Shown piece by piece: positions 12,128-24,100 of a stretch of 64,000 nt of DNA (the first letter of the stretch is position 1; each line of letters begins with the position of its first letter). The DNA comes from Trileptium ribeirensis (lineage: Eukaryota; Nematoda; Enoplea; Enoplida; Thoracostomopsidae), in contig JASANE010026676.1 of NCBI GenBank assembly GCA_030248225.1, positions 17,106 to 81,105 on the forward strand, given 5' to 3'. Below the pieces are notes generated by a model that saw only the letters and a program-made list of their open reading frames with translations, had not been told where the DNA came from and did not search any database. Made by a program: the position numbers and the translations under genes.

Positions 12128-15100
12128 TCTCGTCTAGGCCAGCATAATCATTATGGATTAATTGTCCCTGATCTGGGCTGGCCACGTTTTCCCTTTTTAA
12201 TGAGAGGGAGCAACTCAGGGCGTTTCCAGAAGAACCCAACATCCACAGCTCCCCGCCGTTAAGCTAAAGGAGCCGCTTCACAAGTCAGTGCCATAGTGAT
12301 CCCGCCAAATCGCTACCATCGTTTGTTCCCTGCCGTCTTTCGCGCATCCTGTACGGACATAGCGGCGCTACTGAACCGGCAGTTAAGGAACGGAGTTCCC
12401 GAGTGTCGCTCTTATTGCCATCTTCGCCCCTTCGGGCGCCGAATGTTCTTTTGTAGAATGATTCAACGCATTCAATGCTACCTTCCAGTGATCTTACCAC
12501 CAATAACTTCCGGAGACCCTTTGATATTCCGAGGTCAGCCAATAGTCTGTCTGATTTTCTTGACATGGCACCTCTATATGAGATAATTAGGGCTCCAAAG
12601 GTCACTGAAGTAATTTCACACCTTCTATTATCGCTGTTGCTGTTGTTTTTCACCCACGAGGTGATCTCGTCATTATCGTAATATTGCACCTTAGAACTAT
12701 ATGCCCTTGATAATGCCCCCGGTTCATTGGTGGACACTATTGCGGTGTCTATTACGTATCCTTTACCATTTTTGCAAGCCACAATGTCCGGTTTTCGGAG
12801 ACCAGCCCTGGTTGGAATTCTGGGCTCGACCAATACAGAGAATTTCTTTTTCACCAGGTTGTTTGCTAGCATTTTTGTGGTGTTATCATGCCTTTTGACC
12901 CTCTTGTCATGGACTCGATCGCATTTCTGCAGTATATGTCCGAGGGTTTCTTTCGAGCCACAGCCGGCGTCACACATAGGTATCACCTGGTTTCCTCTGT
13001 TAGCTCTACTTCGTGTCAGCCATAGGTTGCCCCTAATCTTAAGCGCCTTTGCAAACCGTCTGCCATCAAGCAGTAGGCTTCCATCCGTAATCCACTGGTG
13101 TATGTGTTTCGTCTCATCCATACCGATTGATCCCCGGCCGTCGCACGAGTCTTGTTGGTAACGTTCCCGCCAGTAGAGAGATTCAGTCTTCCCGCCCCTT
13201 ATTTCCTGGAGCCCTCCATTGACCAAAACCTTTAGGAAGTCTGAGCTAGATTTGTCCTGTCTGTCCCGAAAACTCGCTGAGTTAACTGCTGCCCGAACAT
13301 CTTCATCTAGACTAGCTTGTAGTCGTTCCAACCTTTTGGCTCTTCTCCAGGGAATGCTAGTGCGGAAGCACTGCAGTCCCAACCCACCATCTTCTAGTGC
13401 AGCGTAGAAGTAACCCATTGGCGTGTCTTTTGGTAAGAACAGGGCATCTCTCACAAACTTTCTCACTGACCTGTCCATTCCACAAAGGGTTTTCCGACTG
13501 ACTCTCCCTAAAATCATCTCGTGCATTACTTTAGGTATGGCGTTCGTCCGTAGGATGTACAAACGCTGTTGTGGCTTCAATGGCGCCGATCTTAGGTTCC
13601 GGAGGAGTTTATTGAGTTTCTCGGTTGACTTGCTGCCTCGGCCAGTACTGGAGAATGAGATTCCTAAGTACTTATAGGTCTCAACCACATTCATAGGTGG
13701 TATTTCTTTCCCTTGTAACAACGCGAACGGTCTAGGATCACAAAGAGTTCGCTTGTTCCTGCCGTCGCTGATTATTGCCATAGTAGCACATTTGTCCGGG
13801 TTTGGCAATAACCCACCTTTCTCCAATATATTGCAAGTCGTATCGATACTCCTCTTTAAGCCCTCTTTTCCTCGGGATATAAGCACCAGATCATCCGCAA
13901 AAGCGAGTGCACTAAATCTGTATCCATTTAGATCGTACCCGACTCCAGACTTGGCTACACAGCAGAGCGCTTCGTCAATCACACCATTGAAGAGGAGAGG
14001 TGAGAGTGGATCGCCTTGTCTCACACCATTGGTCATCTGAAGCGTTTCTCCAAACAGTTCGGTTTGTCCTTTTTGATAGTAGTCCTTCAGGTAGTTACAC
14101 AGGTGACTGGGAATACCCAGTCGGTAAGCAGCCCGAATTATACTATCATGGGACACACTATCAAACGCTTTTCGTAGGTCTATGAACCCGATCGCTATAT
14201 CTCTTTTCTTGCGCCTTGAATCCCATAGAAGCGTGTCCAAGATGACCGTGTTTGCCGCACATCCATCGATTGTTCTGAACGCCTTCTGGGCTTCGTTTAG
14301 TTTGGTAACCGCACTTAGCCTTCTAGCGATGATCTTGTGAAACAATCTACAAACTGCGTTTGTGATGGAGATTGGACGGTAGTCACCCGGCGTCGTTGGC
14401 TTCTCAACCTTGGGTAATAGAACTGTCCTGCTTTCAGTGAAGTTTTTGGGCGGTGTACCTGCCCACAACACTGCATTTACGGCAGAAAGCAGCTCAACCC
14501 TATCCATCATCGTTAGGTCTTTCGTCGTGATACCGTCCGGTCCAGCGGCAGCCATCTTTAGATCAGCTAATACTTGGTCCAACTCAGGCTTTTCAATAGG
14601 TTTGACCAGATCTCAAACGGGTTTCTTGCAATATTCCAATGGTCTCACATCGCTCTTTTTGGGTGCTTCAAAAATGCCCTTCCAGAATCGTGAAGTCTCC
14701 GCCTGGGGAACAGATTCTTCCTCTGAATGACACTTCCAGCTTCCGTTTAGTGCCATTTCGGCAGCTTTCCTTCTATTACGGACGTAGGCCCTTTGCATGA
14801 TGGCATACTCCTTCTTTCTGATCACCCGACGCTTTTTGGTACCTGCGCAGCGTCTCTGACAACCATCATTGGGTGTTTTAGTCTGCATGTCCGTTTTGCT
14901 TCTTGATTCTAGCAGCCTGTCAAGTTCACTGATGGTCTGCTCTTTATTTCCATCTATCATGGCCCGCAATACAGGCTTACACGTTGTTGGCGTTACGTCA
15001 TTGATAAGCGTATCTTTGGCCCAACGAGCAAAGGATTCAGTCTGCACATCTTCAGGAGTTGGTTCTACCATGCTGGCTTTAGCTTCCTTTTCACGTCTTA

Positions 15101-18100
15101 CTCGATCTTGTTCTTTACGTAATACAGTCCTATACTTGTCCTGCCTTCTTAGGCCCTTGATGGCCTCGACCGTTCTGTGACTGTGTCTCCGCCATAGCTC
15201 CTCATTCACCCCAAACATCATGGGGTCCATCGTGGCTTCAGCTTTTGCCAGCAATAGTATCTCTTCATCCGTCCAACGCGCTTTCTTTATCCTAAGTTCG
15301 CGGCCGATCACATTGTCTCGGTTGAACTCCTGTGGGTGGCGTGCTCTTCGGTGGACGCCCAACCCACTCTTGGTGGTAAATCCAGCATTACATGTCTGGC
15401 ACATCCAGGCCCTTCCTTCTCCGCCATTTGTTAAGTCTATTACAGCCGCTGTGGCAGCTGCATTATTAATATTATTTGTACTTGTAGCGGACTTAACGAG
15501 GGACAGGGGGTGCTAACCCACGAGTCCCTTTCCAGAGCTCCTGACCTCCCGGTCTGCCCTATTGGGGGAGCGAGCATATAGCCTGGAGTTGTTTACTCCC
15601 CGCAGGGGGTTATCTCGACTCTAGCATGTTGGAGTGATGTTGAGCGATCGGTTAACCAAACCGGTTTTGTTCCAGCAGTTGTACTCTGCCGCAACCAGCA
15701 AATGGCATTCTTCGTCATTTCTGGCGCTGACGCCGCCCTACTTCGCCACCGAACTTGTCCTTTGCCATGGTATATCTTCGCCCTCCTGGTTGGCCTTTTC
15801 CGGATGGTACTAGATTTCAACCAATTACTAACGTTTCGTTATCGGCCTACTCCGCTTTCGCCGAGGCTACTTGCATTTTCCACTTTCCTACTAAGTGTTC
15901 GTTGGATTACTATCGTTCTCACCAGTACTGGGGCCTGGTGGAAGGGTACTTGAATACCTAAGGCACCGGGGTTGATAGTTGCGATGCCCAGGTTGCTCCA
16001 CGTGGAGGCATTGGTGCGACGATTTGCGATGGTGGCAATGGTTACCTGGGTTGCCCCAGTTTACCCATCAGTTTTAACAGGTTGGTGGTCCGTTCCTCCT
16101 GTCCACGCAACGCCATAACGCAACCTAAGAGAGTCATAGTTACTCCCGCCGAACGCACAGCCCAACAAACCACAAAAAAAAACAACCCAAGTAATTCAAC
16201 AAGTTTCATTTTCAATAGAAAATTCCATATTGGCAGCACCAGTCCAAGGTCGCACTTGTTGCAGAATTTCTTTAAATGTCGTCGACTTCAGTCCACACAA
16301 TGACCGTAGTATTTGCCCGTTCAGTGTTAGACATTTTGTGCGAGCGCGGCTGACCAAGTTTCGATTGAGCGAAGCCTATTTCAAATATCTGTTTGAGCGC
16401 TACCCAAAAATTGTTGTTCGAAAGGAATTAAAGAGGCAGGATCGTTGACGGGGTGTTAAGCAGCAACAGATGGAAATTTTTGCTCCATGACTGTCCAAAC
16501 TCAAAATTCAATTCTGACGAGGACCCAAATATTAGAGTTGACTCTAGTCCTACTTACCCCAAAATGTAGCATGGCAGTGCAGATGCTGCGGTGAATATTT
16601 GATCATTCGATTCCGGCCGTTATGGTCTTGACTACTGTAAACGGGCATCGATTGAAACCGACGCCAGCCGAGGCTAAATATTAGCGGATCCCGGTTTTTC
16701 AATATTTTCGGGTACCATCGATGTTTGATGAGCCGCGTCTGAAATATAACCTCATATAACTGGCCTCGCCACAAAAGGGAAACTCAGCATTTTCAGGCTC
16801 TCTCGGGATTCTGCAGGTCCAAGGCACGCCTCCAAGTGAATTGTGGTTCACCCTCCCACTCATTTCCCCGCGCAAAACCCTCCCGGTATGTTGAGGTGGC
16901 ATCAAAAATAGTCGATTTGACAAAAACGGATAAAGCAAAACCTAATAATACTACTTTTATTTCGATGATTTTTAAGATAGATAAAATTAAGGTATGGACA
17001 AAATTGGTTTTATACACACCAGAACATGCCCATTACACGATTCCGATCTAGCTAAAACTTGCCGTATTCGACGGCAAATCTACCAAGGCAGAAACTAGTA
17101 CCGTCTAATGGATCCTGACCATAAATAAATTTTCTAAGTAACACTGTTCTATTTAAGAGCAACGTGTTGTGACAGTTTTTCTGTATTGTAAATCTTTAGA
17201 ATAAACTCCTGAGTAAAATGAGGCGCGGCCTGCTGAAAAAAATATTTTCCGTAAATATGCAACAAAAAACAACATAAGTCTTGTAAAGGTATATAAAAAG
17301 CGATAAAATTGATGAAACTTTCTAGTTAACCTATATGTCTAAACGTACATGCACGCAAGTAAGTTTGCCAGGTTATTATAGAAATACCTAGGAACCACAA
17401 ACAAAACATGTTTAAAGCTCATGACCACATCCAATTCAAGGTTCTTCCTTATTTGTACGCGGTCCAGATATGCCATGCAGCAATATGTAGGAGCTGCTTG
17501 CAGTCACTATTCTAAGAATTGGATTTCAATTTACTGATCTTGTACACTTGATAAAGCGTTTCAATCTATCTAGGTCCATTGCATCAAAACGTTTACTATC
17601 GCATAATTTTGTACACTATTATTTATTGCAATTGCGGCTGTCTCATTATGTATACCATTTGATGAAAGCGGACAACCGCGCGAAATGAAGACATACTAGT
17701 TATACAAGCTACGTTCGTACCACAGAGCTCCTGTTCGCGTTGGCTAAATTTCGAATATCAACGGCAAAAAAATTTTGCGAACAAAATACATTTTGCAGTA
17801 ACGGATGTTCTTTTTAAGGACTGGGGAAGCAATTCGTCAAGATGCAAACTGTCCAAACAGCATAAAATATAGAAAGCCAACCTGTACAAAACCGATATTT
17901 TGTTCACCGGTCAGCAGCCCGCCAACTATCACCGGATATTCAGGCTCGAAGCTCGAGACGAATTCCAACGGCAACGCGTTAATCTCGACGCGAACGTACA
18001 TTCCAGGACGGAATCCTTCGAGAACCACACGCTCAGCGTCAGACAAATGCTCGAAAACTGTTCGGTTTAACTAAACATCAAACGATGGCAATAAATTATT

Positions 18101-21100
18101 TATATGTTATTAGTCAGGATATTGTGGGTAGTTTGCAGGATCAGCGTAATCAAGTAGTCAATATATAAAAACACACAATTAATAAGAATGCCATCACACA
18201 CAACAACTATTATGCAAAACAAGATAGGCCTTTCGAAGCTACAACACATATACGCCCCGAATAAATAACCACGCCGGGAACCTGGGAAATATCTCTAGTT
18301 TTATGTTTTTCAATGTCCTATTTTCAAACTAGACACATTACTACTAACAAAAGCAATAAAAGCGAACTAACTTGTGCCTGAATTTCGAGTTCGTCTTTGA
18401 GTCCACGATAATAGCGGAATGTATCGTCGTATTCTGCGTCGAACATCTGTTTCATTTTTCGCTTTTTGGCGGCTCGTTTTTCTTCAATTTTCGCTTCACG
18501 CTGAGCACTTCGGGATTCGAATGCAGCTGCCGTTTTCTCGTTGGCTGGATTTGCTTCAGACACATCACCAACTATAAAACAAAATATAAACAAACTATAA
18601 AACAAAATTGGCACAACAACTTGATAATTTTATGGTGTTAGAAACACCAATAAGAAGCGTTTTCTTAATAATTAGATTCACAAAATTGTGATTTTACTCT
18701 TTCGCCAGTCGATACACGCCGCCAGCCGTCAAAAAAGGACTAAGCCTAAGCCCATCTTATTTTTTCCATCTTAATGAAAAACTAATCATTGCCTGTAGCT
18801 TCCCCGCTATATGTTACGTCAAGTATATTCTCAACTATAAATAATATGAAGCAGTTACAATTATAGTTCCACGTATAATTCCGTCTTTGTCGAAAGACTT
18901 TAGAGATTGGATGATTCGACAAATGTTTATGATATTTATTCTCATATAATGCAATATAATGTACCAAAACGGAAAAGAATCATGTAACCTAGCTCAGGCA
19001 ACATTTTAGTGCATGATTAAACCATCGTATTACCACTCAAAGTCGGGTTAAAAACACTGATTACTCCGTAACATGGTTTTACTTTTTATATAGACTAGTC
19101 CATGACCATTTTAGCGATTACATTATATCTGTCAAAAGGCATTTTTCCAAGATATAGTTTGTCTTTAACAGTCCGCATGCACAAATAACAAATTAGCAGG
19201 CTTTTGCTTCCAATTACAACTGCTTATTCTCGCAATCGCTTCGTCTGCTTCACCTCAATTATTATAAATGAATGATGACCTAGCATTTTTGCTGCAGCAA
19301 CGCATCTTGTGAGCTCAAACCTTTCGCTCAAAATTTGACGGTGATTTTTAAAAAAAATGCGATATTTCAAAGTTTAAGATTAAAATTTGAGCTCAAACTT
19401 TTTCAGACAGTACATCTCGTCGATGATTAGCTAAGGGAATATTTTTGTTGAAAAGTCTGAGCAGTGTTAACACGTTCAAACTTGCCAAAAAAGTCGAAAA
19501 AATGGTTTCAAACCTTGATCAAAATTTGAGAAAAAAGTAAGTTTGAGCATGTGAACGCGCCGTTAGACTTTACACTTTTTCAAAGCAGGGTCCTTGTTTG
19601 TTTGCACCAAAGCGACAGTTTACACCTGAAAATTTAAATCGATTATTATCGATGACGATTACTAACAATATATCAATATAACATCTGAGGACATTCAACA
19701 TGAATCGCCATGGACATAATCGATATTTACACACCTACGAAAAAGCAGAAATACACTTAAAAACACACACAAATTTTTCGACTAATTCCGTTGATTGACT
19801 ACAGTCGATGTCACTCCAAATAACATTTACATGTTGGATACAAACTGAAATAGCATTTACCCTCGTCGTTTTCCAGTTGACTACCACTCTCCGGTTGTTC
19901 CAAATCCTCGAAATCCCCATAGACGTCCCGATCCGAATCGGACTCATCGCATTCAACCTTGTTCACTGAAAAATAACACAACTTCACTGTAATAAAATCC
20001 ATCGCTAAATACACAATCCGCACCGTGCGGATGACAATACCAAGGGGCGTATCTCGTTCCATTTAGTTTTCAGATAAATCATTTTAAAGTTTTTCGCAAT
20101 ATGTTTAAGGCTGCTGGTTACCGTGCGATTACTAAAATCGACTGCTGTAACTGTAAAAAAGAGCCATCGGCATCTACATGTACTACAAATAGAATCAGGT
20201 CCTATTCACCATTCCCTCGAAAAAATCAGTTACATAGCTAAAAATTGAGAGTTGCGCCCATTGGCATTTTCATTCTGTCTACTATTAGTCGTTATCAAAG
20301 TGACGATTACGTAATAATAATATACTGTAACCGTTTTGTCTTACTTACATATAGTCATAAGTTTAGTGATGTTCCGGGTTCCTCCGTCTTAGATTTTTCT
20401 GCGTCACTACTTTCAGACCCTTCTAGCTGCGTAATGTCCTCGACTGGACAGTCGTCCATGACCTGTAGTCGTTCATCTTGCGCTACTGGCAATCAGCGAA
20501 AATGGAAGCAATACTCCGCCGGAATTACGTTAGTATCGCACAAATATAGCAAATCGTCCTTTTAAGCTTTTGATATTGGCAAACGAAGACTGGCGCAGTG
20601 CATAAACGTCCTTTGAACGCGTTTTCGAGCCTAGCAGTTGGTATCTCTGGAATTTGTTATCATGCCCAGAACTATGCGAAATCGTGTTTGATTCGTCCTT
20701 TAGAAACCTGAACTGTTTCGTTGTGAGCCATGAAATTGAAGGCCGCTTGTTTTGGAATAATGTGTTAGCAAGATGTTTGAAATCTTGAAAATCCGTGTGC
20801 CGAAACTGAGTTACACCGAACCTTTGACCTGGCCGAACGAGTTTTAGTATGTTGACCCAATCTGTATGGCAGTTGATCTCGATATCTCGACGAGCTGCTT
20901 CAATACTTGAGTGTATTCCGTCACAGCCCATGTAACTATGCCCCGTTTCATAAAACTTTTGCTCTATCGTTTTAATTGGAAGTGTTCGAACTGCCCATAT
21001 CAAGCCAGCAGCAACATACTGATTCCTAGTCTGGCCGGTACATGTGTCCGACCATAGAATAACAGTGTGACATCTGGCGATAGCTTTCGCAGAAAGCCGC

Positions 21101-24100
21101 ATAAGCAGGTGCATATTTCAACAGCACCTCGGTTGCCTTCCACCTCGGTCGAGTAGAAGCAATGCTCTGCATCATTTCGATGGTTGTAGATAGTCAGATT
21201 GTAGGTTGCAAGCTTGCGACGGTAGTACATACTGCTCACGTTAGAAATTGGTACATATAACACCGATTGTAGATCAAAGCTGAAAACTTGGACGGTTTCT
21301 TTTATTCTAGCAGTAGCACAAGCAACTGCTGCTCTTGATGCAATTTTGCGGCCGATGTAGCCACTGACTTGTGGCGGAAGCTGTTGTTTTTCCATCGGAC
21401 CATTTTTCGTACGGAAGGCAGATTGCGCATCGGTCTTTCTGTGGTCTGAACACTGATATCCGAAAATCGCGTTTCAAAACGTTCTTGTATGTAGTGAGTG
21501 AAACAGGACAATATTCATTTTTAGGCAAAATCCCCTGTAAAGCCGATACATGTTAGCTTTGTTGCGAACTTGCGGCTCCAGATTATGTCTTGTGGAATCG
21601 CGCCCACAGTAATGACTGGGCATTCGTTGGAAGGAATTTATATGAGCGTAGACGCGCGTTGTATTGTGTTGAGTCATCGCTGCTATTTCTGGATCAACTG
21701 TTCGTGTTTTCCGACCAGCATAACGACCGCTTGGCGTCCTACGATTAGTAGCATTACGAACGAATTTCTCCGAAACCGACAGAGTTGCTAAGAAAAAATG
21801 CCGACAAATTTGAGTCTTCTTTAAAACCGGACATTTGTCTGTGGCTATAAGTAAAAACTTGTTAGAAAATTGTCGCCGAGAGCTGCCGGCAGTTGTTTGT
21901 TGCTTTGTACGGTAAGGCTCGACTCGCTCGGCGATGTACGCACGTTGCTGTTCTTAGTCGCCGCTTTTGGCTAAATTCCAAAAATCATTAAAAATTTTTT
22001 GACGCATATCTTCATCGATTGCGTCCGCGCATGAATAAGCACAACTACAGTTATCCGATAATAAACATCGCGCCGGTTCCTGTTTTTCCGCATCGCCGCG
22101 CTTTCGATACGACAGCTCAAGCGCACGACATCGCTGCTTGTCAATACGCGAATTTCTTCGTTTTGTAAGCGCTACATTGCCGATAACTGATGTAAGAACT
22201 GATGAAATAACATCATCGACAGGATTAAGTGATTGAATATTGTCCCCTCCGGTGTCTGATTCAGATACAACATTTCAGTGGGCAGGAGTACTATCATCCT
22301 GCACATTAATGTCTGAATTTTTGGCGTTGTTAGCGTTTCAGTTACTTCGTTATTTGCGTCTTCGCTGTCAAATGAGGCATTACGAGGATCTCAATCTTCA
22401 CAACTGGAGTGATATGAATTTCAATAATTTGAATTATCGGATGTTTCACTGGCGCCTCGGCATCTGTTGGATACTGTGTAAGGAGGTTTTCCAACACATA
22501 CTTTGGCTGAATTTGCTGGTTTCAGGCCATAAAGTGTCTAACTTTTTTCGTATCTGCTGATTTTCGTCGGCACAGTATTCGCGGAAATGGGTAATAGCTC
22601 GTTCAAATGTACATTCCCTTCATTGAAGCAATGACAGTTCCATTTTGGAAAACTGCTGCTTCAAATGGCAATACATCAGCCGGTGAGGGCCATCCATACT
22701 GATTCTTTTTTCTTCCAAAGTACCACACGAACATGTCCCGTGGCTTCGGTCTATTTGTTACGGCCGTCTCGGGATCGCACAACACAGCAGGCCAATAAGA
22801 AATTTTTCGTTTCGTCCGATACGCAACCCATACAATATCGTTGACATTTATATTTGACATACTACCAGAAATAAAAAATACAGTTTTTTCTAACGCGTCT
22901 CAAAACTGATTTTAACCCATTGCAGTAAGTGGCGGTACGCAACTTATGCATTGTATAGGTATGTTAGAAAGAACAACATTTTTTATTTCTCGTAGTTTCG
23001 AGGCGACGTCCTAAAATAAACAAATGATCGAATGAGCGCAATAGAACATCCGGAAAGCGTACAAATTTATTGAGGTACGCCCAAAGGCAGTGCTAACATC
23101 CGCATACTGAGAATGTACTGGATTGTGACAAAGGGCGTATCTGAGTCTCATTATACAGATCGTTAAAATGCTACTAAAATTTTAAATTATGTACCATAAT
23201 AACTACTCTTTTGTGGATCTGCTATGTTTTGTTGCTAAATAAATTTCGATCAAACGAAGTTACTTTTGCTGATCATGCAGACTTGGATGCTTTTAGATAC
23301 CACGAGGCCTATTCTTCGGACAATTACTCCCATTATACAGATCGTTAACAACTTCCTGTATGGTGTGCTCAATTACTTTATGTGCCATAGCGGTTCGCTA
23401 ATTCAATGAATTCACGAATTCGTCAAATGCTAACATTTATAAATAAGAATAATTCTCAAACAATAATATTACATTTATCTTACTTGGAACTAAAGCGCCG
23501 GGTTAAAACCATACACGACTAGTGGTTACACAATGCATAAGTAGCATTACCGCAGAATATTTTTATTTCAATTTTTTAATTTGATTTTCAAAAAATTGTC
23601 ACAAGTTTTTCAATAACCTAGAAAACATGCTGTTTTGGTTCCGCATAACATATTTGTAATAATCACAGAATGACATTGTTTGGGTGTTATGGAAAAAATC
23701 GCGAAGTCCAGCGATGATCTGCAATCCAGAAGATGCGAAATCGCACGACGAAAATAAACTATTTGTATATAACTTCTGTGACAATCGCTACAAAGACGTT
23801 AAGCATACTTCCGTTATTCCTTTCACGCATCAACTCCCAATGCCGTTAATATCGCGTAAGATGTCGTTCAGAGCTAGGAATCAACTAGAATTCAACATTG
23901 AAACCTTGGTTACACACAGTTACTAGCACCAATATTTTTACATTACGGACTGTTTCGAAAAGGCCAGAGATGGCGGCGCAGAGATCCCAGCAAATATTAT
24001 TGCAGCATTGGATGCCGGAAAAACGATATTAAACCTTATGGACAGCTTGATCATCAGTCTTAGCGAGATAACCGGAAACTGTGACATCGATGGAAACTAC

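Larger units (their letters stand above)
12128..16123 (-). mobile_element. R2 non-LTR retrotransposon, apparently full length, in its 28S target site
   Basis: A roughly 4.0-kb R2-clade element read on the minus strand: a 5' UTR of about 0.6 kb, one long reading frame (zinc finger, Myb-like domain, reverse transcriptase, Cys-His motif, restriction-like endonuclease) split by a single TGA, and a 3' UTR of about 160 bp. Both ends abut 28S rRNA at the canonical R2 site (CTCTTA on the 5' side, TAGCCAAATG on the 3' side). R2 elements nick the 28S gene and copy their RNA into it by target-primed reverse transcription. What is odd is the location: between exons 17 and 18 of BMS1 rather than in an rDNA array. 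A genomic transfer of an R2-bearing 28S segment and an assembly join are both possible. Confidence 0.93.
20530..22860 (-). mobile_element. PWWP/transposase DNA transposon, minus-strand copy
   Basis: Three broken coding blocks in order on the minus strand: a PWWP domain (22603-22860), a Cys/His-rich block (21474-22262) and an RNase-H-like core (20530-21395). They belong to a family of metazoan transposon proteins with MPSHYC and SDxCxGQ motifs (possibly the family catalogued as DUF7869; accession from memory, unchecked). Several frameshifts and one in-frame TAA show it is dead. It lies head-to-head with a second copy at 23669-26250, inside the BMS1 intron between exons 13 and 14. Terminal inverted repeats were not located. 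Confidence 0.75.

Noticed and set aside
12296..15516. Plus-strand ORFs across the R2 element
   Set aside because: Shadows of the R2 reading frame, without domains of their own.
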